From positions 25,624,272-25,688,271 of the forward strand of contig NC_081405.1 of NCBI RefSeq assembly GCF_030272615.1: 64,000 nt of DNA, in the 5' to 3' direction. Source of the stretch: Cryptomeria japonica (taxonomy: Eukaryota > Streptophyta > Pinopsida > Cupressales > Cupressaceae). Below, one piece after another: positions 34,101 through 46,400 of the stretch. Both the position numbers and the translations under genes were made by a program. The notes under the pieces are model-generated. The model made no database searches and was not told where the DNA came from. It saw only the letters and a program-made list of their open reading frames with translations. The stretch's first letter is position 1, and the number at the start of each line of letters is the position of its first letter.

Positions 34101-36863
34101 TTAGGCTTTAGTGGATGGAAATGAAGGCAAGATCAACATTGGCACACACCTTGAGGGGTGATGGACTGATGAAGGAAAGACATATTTTGAATATTGAGAT
34201 TTTGACAAAGGAACGACTATGGACTTGTGATATTTGGATGGAGGAATAACTTGGGATTTTGGGATATAAGGGCCCAAAATGGATGAAGAAGGTGATGAAA
34301 GAATAGACTTGGAAGGTTTGGATGGAGGAATAGCAATTTTGGATGCCAAGTTGGATGTTTCTTTTTGTGCTTCAAGGAGCTTCTTAGGGATCCACATGGT
34401 TTTTGATTTTTCATGCTTTTGTGGTTCCTTGGAGTGCATTGCTTGCACAAGGGATTTAGGAACCCATATAAATTTTGACTTTGCTTTATTTTGCTCAGTG
34501 GGCCTTTGTGGCCTTTTAGATATTTCTTTTTCTTTATAGATCATATTGTTCTTTATTTTGACATGTCGATTATATTGGACATGTTGATCCTTGAATACAT
34601 GTGGATTGCTAGACTTATGACTTTTATACTTGACATCCAAATTGCTTGGAGGGGGAAAGGAATGCATGGATGGATATGAATGAAATGGAGTTCATTTGGA
34701 TTGATGAAATTTACTCAAGGATGTGTGCCTTTGCTGACCTTGCATAGAGGATGAAGGGATATAAGGACCTAAGATGGATGGAAGGTGTGATGGGGAAGGT
34801 GTATGTTTGGATTTTGATGGAGGGATACCAACGTCTTGAGGAATCTCACTGAGGCCAGGACCCTTAATATTTTGTTTAACATGAAGGGATTCTTGCTTAT
34901 GAAGATCTAATCCTTTGCCTTTATGAATATCTTGACTTGTAGGATACTCTTTTCTTTGGGAAGAAGACGTGAGTCCATTATGAGGTGGATATGATATGAG
35001 AGAAATAATGAGATCTTGAAGTGGATCGGATTGGACCAAAGAGGAAGAACCCATTGTGCATGTGAAGGGTTCATGAACATCTTGTGCTGACACGTTAGGA
35101 TCATGAGTGGGATTAGGATTGTGTTGTGGACATGGTTCAATGACAGGCTCTTCAAGAGATGGAATGGGAGGAATAATGGGATCATCACAAGAAATATGAT
35201 CTTGGAGTGGATATGCTCGATTAAGACAAGGAGATGGAGGAACAAATGGATTTTGTGGAGGATTTAAAGGAATAGTTTGATCTTGACAAGGAGGAAGATC
35301 ATTGGAATCCTCTTTAAAGTTGCTTTGCTCTTGAATTTTAATGGGATCATCATAAAGGATGGAAAGGATATCTTGATCTTTCTCAAGAAGTGGAATGTCA
35401 ATGGGATTTGAAAGGACATTGTGTTCATGAAATGGAAGGGGATCGTTTGGGATTGGATGGACTGGGATATCTTGATCTTGCTCGGGGAATGGAGTGTCAA
35501 TAGGACTTTGGATAGGATGGACAAGAATAGGGGAATCATTGTGAGTGTCTGGGGAAATGGGATCCTGGTCAACAATTGGATGGGATGATAAGGTTTCAGG
35601 ATCTTGATCTTCATCTATTTCAAGACATGTTTCTTCATGCTCTAAATTATCCTCTTGACATGGGGTTGGACTTTGGATATGCATGGGGGATTCTGACAAG
35701 GGATCAATGTTTTGGCATGAAGGAAATGCACTTTGAACATTTGTGATGGATTTTGGCAAGGAATTAATGCTTGAACATGAGGAAGAAGGACTTTGAATGG
35801 GGTCCTCTAAAACAGGTAATGGCAATAAAGTGCATGGTGGCATTGGGTCTTGTATTTCTGAAACATGACAAGGATGTGCATCATGAATTGGATTATCTTG
35901 GCAATCAATTATGGATAGCCCTTGGGTAATTTCATCCTTGGGTGTATTGTTTGATGAGGACAATATGGAAGGTTCTTGTGAAACTTCTAGAGGTGTAGGG
36001 ATAGATGCCACTAGAGAGTCAATTTGTTTGCGAGGGAATGAGGCATTGCTAGACATAAGTGTATTATCTTGATCTTCCTCAAAGAACTCACTTGGTAATT
36101 TCCTTAAGAGCATTGCAATAAAGCCACCTTTCTTTCGAGGTTTTGATATAGTTGAGTTTGGAATTTGAACTTGTTTGGCAAGGAGTTGGTTCTGATCTGA
36201 TGTCATGTTTTGATATTGGACTTGGTTCAATTGTTCTGACATGTTTGAAACTTGGGTTCATGTGTGCTACAACCTTTTTTTTTGAATGTTTGGTTTTGGT
36301 TGTTGACATTGTATAGTTGGTTGGACATATTGTTGAAATTGGACCATTGGTTGTGCTGGTTGTATATGTTGAACAATTGGTCGAACCATTGGTTGTGTCT
36401 GTTGGAAATGTTTGAGCTGTTGAACAATTGGTTGTGATGGTTGAAAATTTGATTGATAGTAAACACCTTCTTGTTCTTGAAGTGAAGGCACATAATGTTG
36501 TTGTCTCTTTTCTTGAAATTGTTTCATCATCTCTATTTGTGAGAGGAGAGCTGGTATGTCTGATCGTTCGATAAGAGATCTTACATCAATTGGCTCAATA
36601 TTTAGATTTCGACCTAGAAATTTTTGAAACATTTTGGACATTTGTGATCTATTCTTCTCAATGTTTTTCACTCTTTGTTTCAATATCTCCTCTTCTTGAG
36701 CTAGTTTCTCCTCTAGTTTTTGTATTTGGAGATTTGTTTCATCATAAAAAGTTTGATCGATATTGCCTTGTTGTTGGGTTGGATAGAATTGTGATTGCAT
36801 TGTCGGTTGATATGTCAAACTTTGTTGCATCATTGGTGCTTGGAACCTTGTTTCAATAGACAT
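34101..36863 (-). pseudogene. NonG single long Gln/Pro-rich ORF, unknown function
   Basis: One frame of 921 codons from ATG at 36863 (MSIETRFQAPMMQQSLTYQ) to 34101, with only two in-frame stops (36267 and 34692). Residues 1-200: Gln-rich flanks around a coiled coil (LEEKLAQEEEILKQRVKNIE). The middle (36242-34692) starts MSEQLNQVQYQN, has a basic patch SKPRKKGGFIAMLLRKLPSE, then a long Pro/Asp/Ser/Ile-rich, probably disordered region with repeated DPI and QDQ phrases. The end has two related units (SKFIWVPKSLVQA, KTMWIPKKLLEA) and SSILGPYIP twice. No zinc knuckle, protease or pol motif. It could be a Gag replacement or an accessory protein. Bases near 34691 and 36266 would decide whether it was one protein. 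Confidence 0.75.
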
Positions 36864-38928
36864 GTCACTATGCAAATGCAATATTTTTGGAATTTTTTTC
36901 AAAGACAATATATGATATGCAACTAAATGCAACCTAAATAGGTGAAAATGCAATCTATGGCAAGAATGCAATCTATGTTTTTGGTTGTTTTTCAAGATTT
37001 TGACAAACTTTTTGGAATGCAAATCTAAGAAAGAGACCCTTAGGAAATTGAAATGATGTCTAGACCTCAAAGGACAAAAGGACCAAGTAACAAAAGGACA
37101 AAATGACAATGTCTCCCCTATATGCTTGGATACTAAGCTAGGTTTGACCAAATGACATGGATGACAAAAAGACAAAAGTTTGATAAGGTCAAGACTTCCT
37201 AACAATGACTTAGGGTTTATCAAAGATTTGGAATTACTCAAGTATGACAAAACCTAGTTTTTGAGACTATATGCAAAGGAACAATTACTATGCAAATGAC
37301 CCTAATATGATATGATAGTAACCTAAACTTAATGAAGAGACTTAGGGTATGCAAAGTATGACAATGATATGACTTTAATGCAAGAGGACACATGCAAATG
37401 GATGACCCTTATTGATATGCAAAGGAGTATGACTTAGGTGAAACCTAACCTTGGTAGTTGACAATGACTTTGCAAAATGCAAACCTAGGATGAACCTAAA
37501 TCTAAGTGACATGAATGTTGAGACAAGATTTTGGAAAATGTTTGACAACCATGTTTGAAGGTGTTTTGAACTTTGTTGAATGAAATGTTCTTGTGTTTAT
37601 CCTTGTTTTGAATCAATTTGCCTTGTTCTTGAAATGAGATACAATTCAACTTTTGACAAGCAAAGAATACAAGATATTTCAACTTAGACTCAAGATAATC
37701 ATGCTCATTCCCACATTTCTTATGGTAGGCAAGGACATTAGGTACTTGAGAGGTAGACTTGTTATGAGATTCAAGGAGAATACATAGATGCTTGACCCCA
37801 CGGGCTCCCCTCCACGGTACTCACTTCTTAGGGCAGCCAAGCATCAGTCCCCATGGAAATCTCCCCATGGCGAACTTAGTATCTCTTCCAAGTATCCGAA
37901 CTTGTCCTTCTCAAGCAACTAGAAGGGTTTTTGGCTTCTAAAAACAAGGTGTTTAGTAAGGATTTCTGTTAAGTGTTACTCCTTGATGTCACGCAAGCGT
38001 GATTGAGACATTAAGCCCACCAAGATACCAAACAAATGTAGTCGCGCAAGCATGATTTAGACCCATGAGGCCCTACTTAGATGTTCATATGAGAAAGAGT
38101 TCAAGGGTCATCACTTCCCAAGTAACTGCAATTCCCACGTAACCCTTCCTTCAAAGCTTTCGCCCATCAGGTATTTGTTTATAGTGAGTTAGAATGCCAA
38201 GGTATTCTAGCTGTACTCACTTTTGGTCGTTCCCTTCTCATGATTATCACTTGCTTGCAAAAGCAAATGGTCGGGAAGGCAGGCCCTCTAAAGGAGACAC
38301 ACAATCAAAGACACGAGCATGGTATCGAAGATCTAGATTTCTGATCACCCTAAGAAGGATGAGAGCATACTTTCCTACTCCAATGTCACACTCAACAATC
38401 AAAGTAAAAACATGTTCATTCCAACCTATTTAAAAATCACTAGGTGCCTAAAACATTAATGACAAACACCAAGTTTAGTTGTTTCTCCAAGGCAACCTGC
38501 AAAACCCAAGTTAGAAGTTTGAGGTGTTTATTCTTTGACTATCGATTCTACATAACACATGTTAGTAGTTTCATTTGTTGTCTTTGCCATGTGTACGCCA
38601 AGATGCTGCATAGATAATTAGTACCAAAAGCCAAAAAATAGAAAACATAATGCAAAAACAAAACAAATTTTTAAGCAAAACACTGTCTTTTTACCTCTAT
38701 TCTGGATTTTGCACAGGCGCAGAACTCATGACATAGGCACAGAATGTCTTCAACATAGGTGCAGGATGCTCAACATAGGTGCAAGTTGTCTTACACAGGT
38801 GCATAAGTCCCCAGAAAACCCTACACTACCCTATTTTTGGTTTTTTGGCCTACAAATCAACTCAAAAGCACTCAAAAACACAGTTAAGGGGTTAGATGGT
38901 TAGTGTTCACGTTGGGTTCACCAATTAA
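36864..38928 (-). other. NonG primer-binding site and 5' leader
   Basis: After the 5' LTR (edge 38929) the minus strand reads TTAATTGGTGAACCCAACG, a gypsy-like primer-binding site; the tRNA is not identified. 38400-37790 resembles the GypC leader at about 58115-58510: AGTATGCTCT, TCAGAAATCTAGA, CTTTAGAGGG, TAACTCACTATA, TAGGGCCTCATGG, and two copies of TCTAAATCATGCTTGCG (38042-38061, 37989-38008). 36864-37480 is A-rich with many ATGACAA phrases. No ORF. Confidence 0.7.
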
Positions 38929-40171
38929 TGTAGCTTAGGAAATAGGAAATCATCACAAACAAGTCAAAATACTAATCTAGCTCAATCACGAAAACTAAAA
39001 TGCAATGATCTATCCTAAACACACTCAATAAAGACATAAAGACAAAACATTCAAAACTAAATACTATGCAAACCATATGTGGATATGAATGCTTCCTTCA
39101 TGCAGCTCCATTGTTCTTCTTTCCTCTTCAAATAGTTTGGTTGTGGATCTCACCTACAAGTGCACATACATGATTGAAAGCAAGTAGGTAAGAAAGTTGC
39201 TCAAAAGTACTCGAAGCGTGATTGATTAGAAATTCGATAATCTGATTAGGGGATCTGGGGATTCAAAAATACGATCAATTGGGGATCTTTGATTGAAGAA
39301 ATTCATCCAATTTATAGAGAAATTGGAGAAATGATCAAATTAGCATGATAATGATTCGAATGGAAATTCAAATCAAGAATAGCAAAATTATGACATGTGT
39401 ATGGCAAATTGCTATGCAAGGATTTATGACAATTTATGACAATTTATGACAATTTATGACAAACTGCTATGCAAGGATTTATGACAAGATTTTGGAATAG
39501 AAATAGACATTTAGGAATTTAGGAAATTAAGTTGGAAATAATGACTTGGAAATTAGGAAATTGATGAAAATTAGGTAAATTAATTAATCATTTCTCATTA
39601 ATTAATTAATTTACAAAAATAGGAGGAATTAATTAGCCAATTAAATAAACATTTAATTGTGACAAGAAGACCTAGGATAAATAAATAAATTATTTAACCT
39701 AGAGGGAAAATGCTAAACAAGATTAAATGAATAAATCATAAAACCTTGGAAGATGAATTAGAAATGCAAAGATGACAATTAGGTCTTGACAAAGGATAAT
39801 TGATATCGATTTGATCATGATTTTGGATTGATAAATGATTTGATTGATAAATGCACTGAGGAACAATGACAAATTGATCCAAATTGACATGATTGAAGAG
39901 GACAAGGATTGATGACAAATCGATCGTAAAATGACGAGATTGACAAGGACAAAGATCGACCAAAATCATGACTGAAGATTGTTGCCGACAAGACCAAATT
40001 TGAAAGCGAGACAGATGAAGAATGTAGAAGAAGGACTCGATGCTCGCAAATGATAAAAACCAAGTGCGTGACATAGGAGAAATGTTAATGTGATGCAAAA
40101 ACCTAAAATGAGGCAATGCGCAAATGCTAAAGTATGATCCCGCAAGCGTTGACCATTTTTAGGTGTCTACA
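38929..40171 (-). repeat. NonG 5' LTR
   Basis: 1243 bp, about 98% identical by eye to 30787-32019; most differences are C/T or G/A. It has four TTATGACAAT units near 39424-39465. Confidence 0.94.
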
Positions 40172-40176
40172 GCTTC

Positions 40177-40577
40177 AATTTAGCATCTGCTATGCCAGAT
40201 CTAGTACCGGTTTTAGCTTTGCTTCCTATGTAAACCCTTAACCTATATTTTGCATATTAGGTCTACATAGTTTCACCTATCACATTATTACTAAATGTTC
40301 TACAATGATCTCATACATATATGAGTCATATTACAACTCAACATGTCAGCTTACAATGATTTAATAATTAATTACAAAATATGTTATCAACAAAATTCCT
40401 ATCGGCCAGAGTGTTGGTATCCATCCTTTCACTGTCAGTGTTCTGTGTGCCTGTGTAGAGTTTTTCATTGCTGGTGCTGGTATTTGTCTTTCCGGTATCA
40501 TATGATTGCAAGGTTGCCATCAATGACAAAATGTTAAATCACCTACAATTTCTCATTGGAGTGTGCATTTGCCAATA
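40177..40577 (-). repeat. NonA 5' LTR, inner remainder
   Basis: Continues the NonA LTR from AATTTAGCATCTGCTATGCC, matching the left copy from about 24896 to 25294. It ends TTGCCAATA, where the other copy has TTGCCAACA (one C-to-T change), followed by GGGTC. Confidence 0.92.
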
Positions 40578-40582
40578 GGGTC

Positions 40583-41365
40583 CAGGTTATGGACCAGTAT
40601 CATGTTACAGGTTCTCTACATGTTACTGGGATGATTTATGAATTGGTTAATGTTGTTTTGGTCTAAAGCTGACATGGTATATCATTGTAATGTGGATGCA
40701 TGTAATAATCTTATTGTAATATCTTTTAGGTGGCCGACCTAATTGGTTTAGGCCTTAGGGTTTGTATAAATTGATGTAAGAACTCATTGTAGATTATGGT
40801 GGTCATGGTAATGGAATGAAAGATCATATGGGAAGGAGATTTGGTCAATCATAGGTGATCAAATTGGGTTTATGTAAGAGGTCAAAGGCCTTTGGTATTG
40901 AGCTTAACCATGACTGTAATCAGGCATAGTAGATGCTATCATTGGAAGTTCATTCTTCTAGATTGTTGTCCAATTATATTGAGGTGGTTATAACCTCTCT
41001 ATAGTCAGTGAGACTCCTTTGTAATGAGCAATATGCTCTAGGCAGTGTGCATTTCTGCATGTGGAGGCCCCTTATTGTATCAGATACTTTCTGTTGAAGT
41101 ATTATCTGACTGTGGGTAGGCTTCCCATTGTGGTTTATCCCTTTACTGGGTTTTACACATACAAATCATGGTGTTATGTGGTATGGTTGCATTGTGTTAA
41201 TTCTCTATTTCATTCTTAATTTTTATTTCTTACCGGTATCTATTTCTACTATTCTGATATTCGATCTTTATGTGCTCTGGTTAAAGGTTACAAAGTGGTT
41301 TGATTAGTATAATCTATTGACAATTGATTCACCCCCCTCTCAGTTGTCCACTGGTTATTCTAACA
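40583..41365 (+). repeat. CopC 5' LTR, second part
   Basis: Resumes after the GGGTC copy and matches 53124-53906. TATA-like TTTGTATAAATTG at 40761. GTGGG stem near 41112 with CCCAT (last pair lost), GGTTTATCCC, GTGTTATG, C-run box at 41332-41340, end TTCTAACA. Confidence 0.92.
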
Positions 41366-41384
41366 ATTGGTATCAGAGCTTTGG
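41366..41384 (+). other. CopC primer-binding site
   Basis: ATTGGTATCAGAGCTTTGG directly after the LTR: perfect copia-type site for initiator methionine tRNA. Confidence 0.93.
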
Positions 41385-41423
41385 TCTTCTTTTTCATAAG
41401 CTTAACCGCTTAAGGTAGATCCT

Positions 41424-44400
41424 ATGGCAACTAATACTTCAAATCCACCGCCAACTATTTTCAGAAGAGAAATCCCTAAGCTTGATGGAACAAACTATGT
41501 GATATGGAAAATCTAAATGGAGACTCATCTTGGATGTCTTGGCAAGGATATTTGGGAGATCACTGAGAAAGCATATACACCTTATGATCTGACATCTAGA
41601 AATTCTACTCCTATAGACTTGGACAAAAATATTGAAAATGATTGCAGAGCTAGAGAAGTCCTCTTGTGTGCACTCACTGATCAACAAATCCTGGGATTGA
41701 CTGATAAAACATTTGCAAAGGTTATGTGGGATAAATTGCAAAATTTGAGTGAAGGTGATTCTATTGTCAAAATTGCTAAGCTTGATGGTTACTGGGTAAG
41801 ATATGAGAACTGGAAGATGGAAGATAATGAAAGAATTGCTACATTTATGGAAAGAGTAAATGAGATTTTCATGGGAATTCAATGTTGTGGAGGATCTCTG
41901 AGTGAAGATGAAATAGTCTCTAAAGTTTTGAGAGCCCTACCTTTGGCTTACAAGATGAAGGCTACTACAATTAATGAATTGAGAACAACAAAAAACACTT
42001 CATCTAACAAAGTAATTCTAATTGGGAAATTATCTTCTTTTGAGCTTGAGGAATTTAGACCCTTTGGAGCTGCAAAGTCTGAACCTTCTTTTCATGCATC
42101 ATCATCTACCAACAAAAGTGATTGGAAAGCCCTATATGTAAAAGAATTGGAAGATATGAGGAAAGAGGATGAAGAATTTGAGCAACTTGAAGCCTTATTT
42201 TCTAGAAGAGTACCTAAAGGACCGATAAGAAGTAAGTATGAAGGAAAAGCACCTTTTAAATGTTTTTCATGTAATAAGATTGGTCATTTTGCATCTAGAT
42301 GTCCTGAAAGGAATATAAGATTTGAAGAAAGAGTTGAGAAATCATTTAATCATAATCTAAAAAAATATAGATTCAAGAAAAATAAACTATGCTACATAGC
42401 GGATGAGGAAGGAGTAAGTGATTACTTAGATGATGAACCGGTAAGAGACTTTGCTAGTGGAAAGGAATGGGTGTTCTATGCTACAAAGGAAGATGAACCA
42501 GAACTAGTTATCAGGAATGAAGAAAAGGCCCTGACAGCAAAAGTTGAAGACAAGGATGAATGGGTAATTGATAGTGGATGCTCACATCATATGACTGGAG
42601 ATAAAAGAAAATTTCCATCCCTGCAAGAATACAATGGCGGTATAGTCATATTTGGGGATGAAAAAGCATGTATGATCAAAGGTAGAGGTATTATTTCTTT
42701 GGATGGCAAGCATAATACTAATAATGTCTACTATGTAGAAGGTTTAAAGCATAACCTTTTAAGTGTTTGTTAATTGGTGGATAAGGGATTCCAACTTTAG
42801 TTCAAAGATAGAAAATGCAAAATAATTAACACAACTGCTTTGGAGATTGCAACCGGTTCTCAGACTAGAGGTAATATCTTTCACTTGAACACCGACAATA
42901 AGACATATTTAATTTCTCATATTGATGAGAGTTGGTTATGGCATAAGAGGTTGTGTCATGTTAATTTTGATTCTATTGTTAAGATCAGTTCAACAAAGGC
43001 AGTTAGAGATATACCTAAGATTATAAAGCCTCATAATTTGGTATGTAAGGAATGCCAATTGGGAAAGCAAGCTAGAACTTCTTTTAAGAGCATACATGAT
43101 AAATCTAATGATGTGCTTGATTTCATTCATACTGACTTATGTGGTCCAGCAAGGACTAGAAGCTTTCAAGGTGATAGGTAAATCATGCTAATAATTGATG
43201 ATTATTCTAGAATGATGTGGGTGACTTTTCTAAGGGAGAAATTTGAAGCTTTTGAGAAATTCAAGATTTTTAAAGCAAATGTGGAAACATAAACTGGATT
43301 GAAAATCAAATGTATGAGATCAAATCAAGGCAGTGAGTTCACATCTCATGAATTCAACAGTTATTCTGAGACAAATGAAATTAGGAGACAATTATTTGCA
43401 CCCCGGACTCCTCAGTAGAATGGAGTAGTGGAAAGGAAGAATAGAACCACTTTGGATGCAACAAGAACCATGATGATGGAAGAAAAATTGCCCCACATCT
43501 ATTGGAGAGAAGCAGTGAGTATAACAATCTACACATTCAATAGAGTTCATATCAAAGGTGAAACTGGTAAGAATCCTTATGAATTATGGCTTGGACATAC
43601 ACCTACTCTTAAATATCTCTGAATTTTTGGAAGTAAATGTTATATCAAAAGGGATGATTCAATTGGGAAGTTTGATCCTAGATGTGATGAAGGGATATTT
43701 CTTGGATATTCAATTCGGAGCAAAACATATAGATGTTATAACAAAAGATTGCAGAAAATTGTGGAGAGCACAAATGTGAAAGTGGATGAGAAATACGAGA
43801 TAAATCTATATCGTATGATAGATAACCGATAGTGGAAGTGATCATAACTGATCCAACAATGCCTTGAACAATAAAAGACACTGAGACAATTACACCAGTA
43901 CAATCAAAAAATTCAACTGTGACTAATGATTGAAACAAAGAACTTGAAGTTCAGAAGACACCAAGGTATGTAAGATTAAATCATTCTGAATATCAAATCA
44001 TTGGAGATAGGAACAAGGGAGTTATGACAAGTAGAAGACTGGCAAATGAAGAGGTATGTCTTATTTCTCAAATTGAACCGGCATTTGTTATTGAAGCTTG
44101 TAAAGATAAATATTGGTTAAAGGCTATGGAAGATGAATTAGATCAAATAGAGAAGAATAAGACTTGGACTTTAGTTCCCCGACCTAAAAATAAGAATGTT
44201 ATTGGAACTAAATGGGTTTTTAGAAATAAACTAAATGAGGATGGTCAAGTTGTAAGAAACAAGGCTAGACTGGTTTGTAAGTGATATTCTCAAATGGAAG
44301 GAATTGATTATGGTGAGACGTTTGCACCAGTAGCTAGAATTGAAGTTGTTTGACTATTTCTTGCCTATGCAACATACAAGAACTATAAGGTCTATCAAAT

Positions 44401-45610
44401 GGATGTTAAATGTACATTTTTGAATGGTGAACTTGAGGAAGAAGTATACATTGAGTAGCATAATGTATTTTCATTGACAGATGACAAAGATGTGGCTTGC
44501 AGGTTAAGGAAAGCATTATATGGATTGAAACAAGCTCCTAGAGCTTGGTATGCAAGGTTGGATAAATATCTTTTGAAGCTTGGTTTTACCAAAGGTAGTG
44601 CTGACAGTAATTTATATTACAAGATCATTGATGATGATATTCTGATTATTGAAGTATTTGTTGATGATATCACTTTTGGAGGTGAACATAAATTGTGCAT
44701 GGAATTCTCTAATAATATGAAGAATGAGTTTGAAATGCCTATGACTGGTGAGATGAGATTTTTCCTAGGTTTGCAAATTACTCAAACTGACAAAGGCATT
44801 TTTATCTATCAAACTAAGTATCTAAGGGAATTGTTGAAGAAGTTTGGTATGGATAATTCCAAACCGGTAAGTACTCCTATGGTGACAAGTGAGAAATTAT
44901 CTATCAAAGACACATTTGCACTGGTAAATTTGACAAGGTATAAGTCTATGATTGGTGGATTATTATATTTAACTCAAACTAGATCAGATATTATGAATGC
45001 AATAAGTATTGTTTCAAGATATCAAAGTAATCCTAAATAAAATCATGAATGTGTAGTAAAGAGGATATTCCGGTATTTGCAAGGAACAACAGAATATGGC
45101 TTATGGTACTCTAGAGATGATGACTTCACTTTATGTGCATATACAGATGTAGATTGGGAAGGAGATACTGATGACCAAAAGAGCATTTTTGGTGGAGCTT
45201 TCTTTCTTGGAAAGAAATTAGTTTTATGGATCAACAAAAAATAGTCATGCATTTCTTTATCTACTGCAGAAGTTGAATATGTTGCAACAACAACTAATTG
45301 CAATCAAGTCTTGTGGATGAAGAAAATGTTGAAGGATATCAAGGTAAATTGTAGTGAACCAGTAGTTATCTATTATGATAACTCTAGAACAATTGACATA
45401 TCTAAGAATCTGATATTTCACTCTAAGACTAAGCACATTTCAATAAAATATAACTTTCTGAAGGAAAAGGTGGAAGAAAAGGAAATCAAATTGGTTTATG
45501 TGAACACTAAAGAGTAGATTGTAGATATATTCACTAAACCGTTGTCTAAGGAATCATTTGAATATTTGAGAGACAAGCTAGGGGTATCTACCCCTCTGGA
45601 AAAAACTTAA
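41424..45610 (+). pseudogene. CopC gag-pol polyprotein, broken
   Basis: ATG at 41424 (MATNTSNPPPTIFRRE, IPKLDGTNYVIW). Stop near 41514, then open to 42773. Gag has a good zinc knuckle, CFSCNKIGHFASRC, near 42260-42300. Protease WVIDSGCSHHM near 42562. GAG-pre-integrase WLWHKRLCHVNF follows; integrase keeps the first Asp (HTDLCGP) but has RSNQGSEF, so the second catalytic Asp (codon 43323) is Asn; NGVVERKNR retains the Glu. Stops near 42773, 43181, 43291, 43415 and 43622; a frameshift lies between 43780 and 44024. RT has QAPRAWY and FVDD (44657-44668); RNase H has the SKTKHISIKY and DIFTKPLS motifs. At least ten stops in all, so the copy is inactive. Confidence 0.93.
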
Positions 45611-45976
45611 TTGATGGAGCAAAGAATTAGTTCAGTATGCATCATCAACTTTATCCTTTGCTCCGTATTGATGTAGTGGTGCTACTACTCAGGGGGAGTA
45701 GTCAGCTTTGAGATTCACAGGATTTTGATATCTATGTCATATCTTTGGAATTGATGTCAAAGGGGGAGAGTTATATGTGAAAAGTAATGTCATAATATGT
45801 TATATGGGAGAGAGATTTAGATCAATTTCAAATTGGACTGCACTCCTCAGGGGGAGTTGCTGGAATTTTTTAGTTTTTCATTGTTATATCTTCTATGAGA
45901 TTTTTTTGGAATTTTTTGGCACTTAGATGTTTTCTTTTTCACATCTAGTGTTGCCATCAATGCCAAAGGGGGAGAT
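45611..45976 (+). other. CopC 3' untranslated region with polypurine tracts
   Basis: GGGGGAG tracts near 45691, 45761, 45850 and 45966. The last lies in GTTGCCATCAATGCCAAAGG and abuts the LTR; the phrase recurs at the same place in NonB. Confidence 0.87.
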
Positions 45977-46400
45977 TGTTGGCAATATGAAGGAATTGAT
46001 TATGTGTTGCATTGATGTTTTATCATTGATGTCAACACTAGTTGTTATGATTGGTTATCGACAGACATATTTTGGTTATCGGTAGAAGAACTAGTGTTAC
46101 CGACAGAAGGGACTATTAGTTGGATACTACCAACATGTTTGGATCAATGGAATATATTTGGTTTGATGTTTATAGAGTCTATTTTGGTAAGTTGGTATTG
46201 ACTTGATGATCAGATGCTATCATACACTCTAGTAAGCCTATACTGGTAAGGGTTTAAGGTTTTACCGACAGAGCTTTTACTGAGAATCTTTGACAGGATG
46301 CATAAGTGGTGTTGGTGCGGCTTCTAGATGGAATTCATGATGAAAAAGGTGATCTTTGTTTATTCCTCGACTGATTAGGGACATCACTTTGGTGTGGTGA
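45977..46400 (+). repeat. CopC 3' LTR, first part
   Basis: Starts TGTTGGCAATATGAAGG. Compared with the 5' LTR it has an extra stretch near 46068-46110 (ACAGACATATTTTGG...) and another of about 13 bp near 46168. It ends with GGTGA (46396-46400), the NonB target. Confidence 0.92.

Larger units (their letters stand above)
30787..40171 (-). mobile_element. NonG, non-autonomous gypsy-type element (minus strand)
   Basis: Flanked by exact GCTTC duplications (30782-30786, 40172-40176). LTRs of 1233 and 1243 bp start TGTAGACACC (minus) and end CTAAGCTACA. On the minus strand: 5' LTR, primer-binding site, a roughly 2-kb leader, one long reading frame without pol motifs, a roughly 2-kb 3' non-coding part, a CAAAGAGGGGCAAAA polypurine tract, 3' LTR. 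A large inside without pol fits the LARD type of non-autonomous element. The LTRs differ by about 20 substitutions by eye, so NonG is young compared with its surroundings. Confidence 0.93.
24506..40577 (-). mobile_element. NonA, pol-less two-ORF LTR element (minus strand)
   Basis: Flanked by exact GGGTC duplications (24501-24505, 40578-40582). LTRs of 789 and 791 bp (the right one split by NonG). On the minus strand: 5' LTR, copia-type primer-binding site, ORF1 (coiled coil plus zinc knuckles), ORF2 (large, unknown), three polypurine-like tracts, 3' LTR. No protease, integrase or RT motif is present in the 5.1-kb inside, so it depends on another element. Same layout as NonB. Confidence 0.92.

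Noticed and set aside
35264-35614. Alternative minus-strand frames within the NonG ORF
   Set aside because: Out of frame with the 921-codon frame and low in complexity; the long frame explains them.
41366-41384. tRNA gene
   Set aside because: The TGGTATCAGAGC match is the retrotransposon primer-binding site; no cloverleaf around it.
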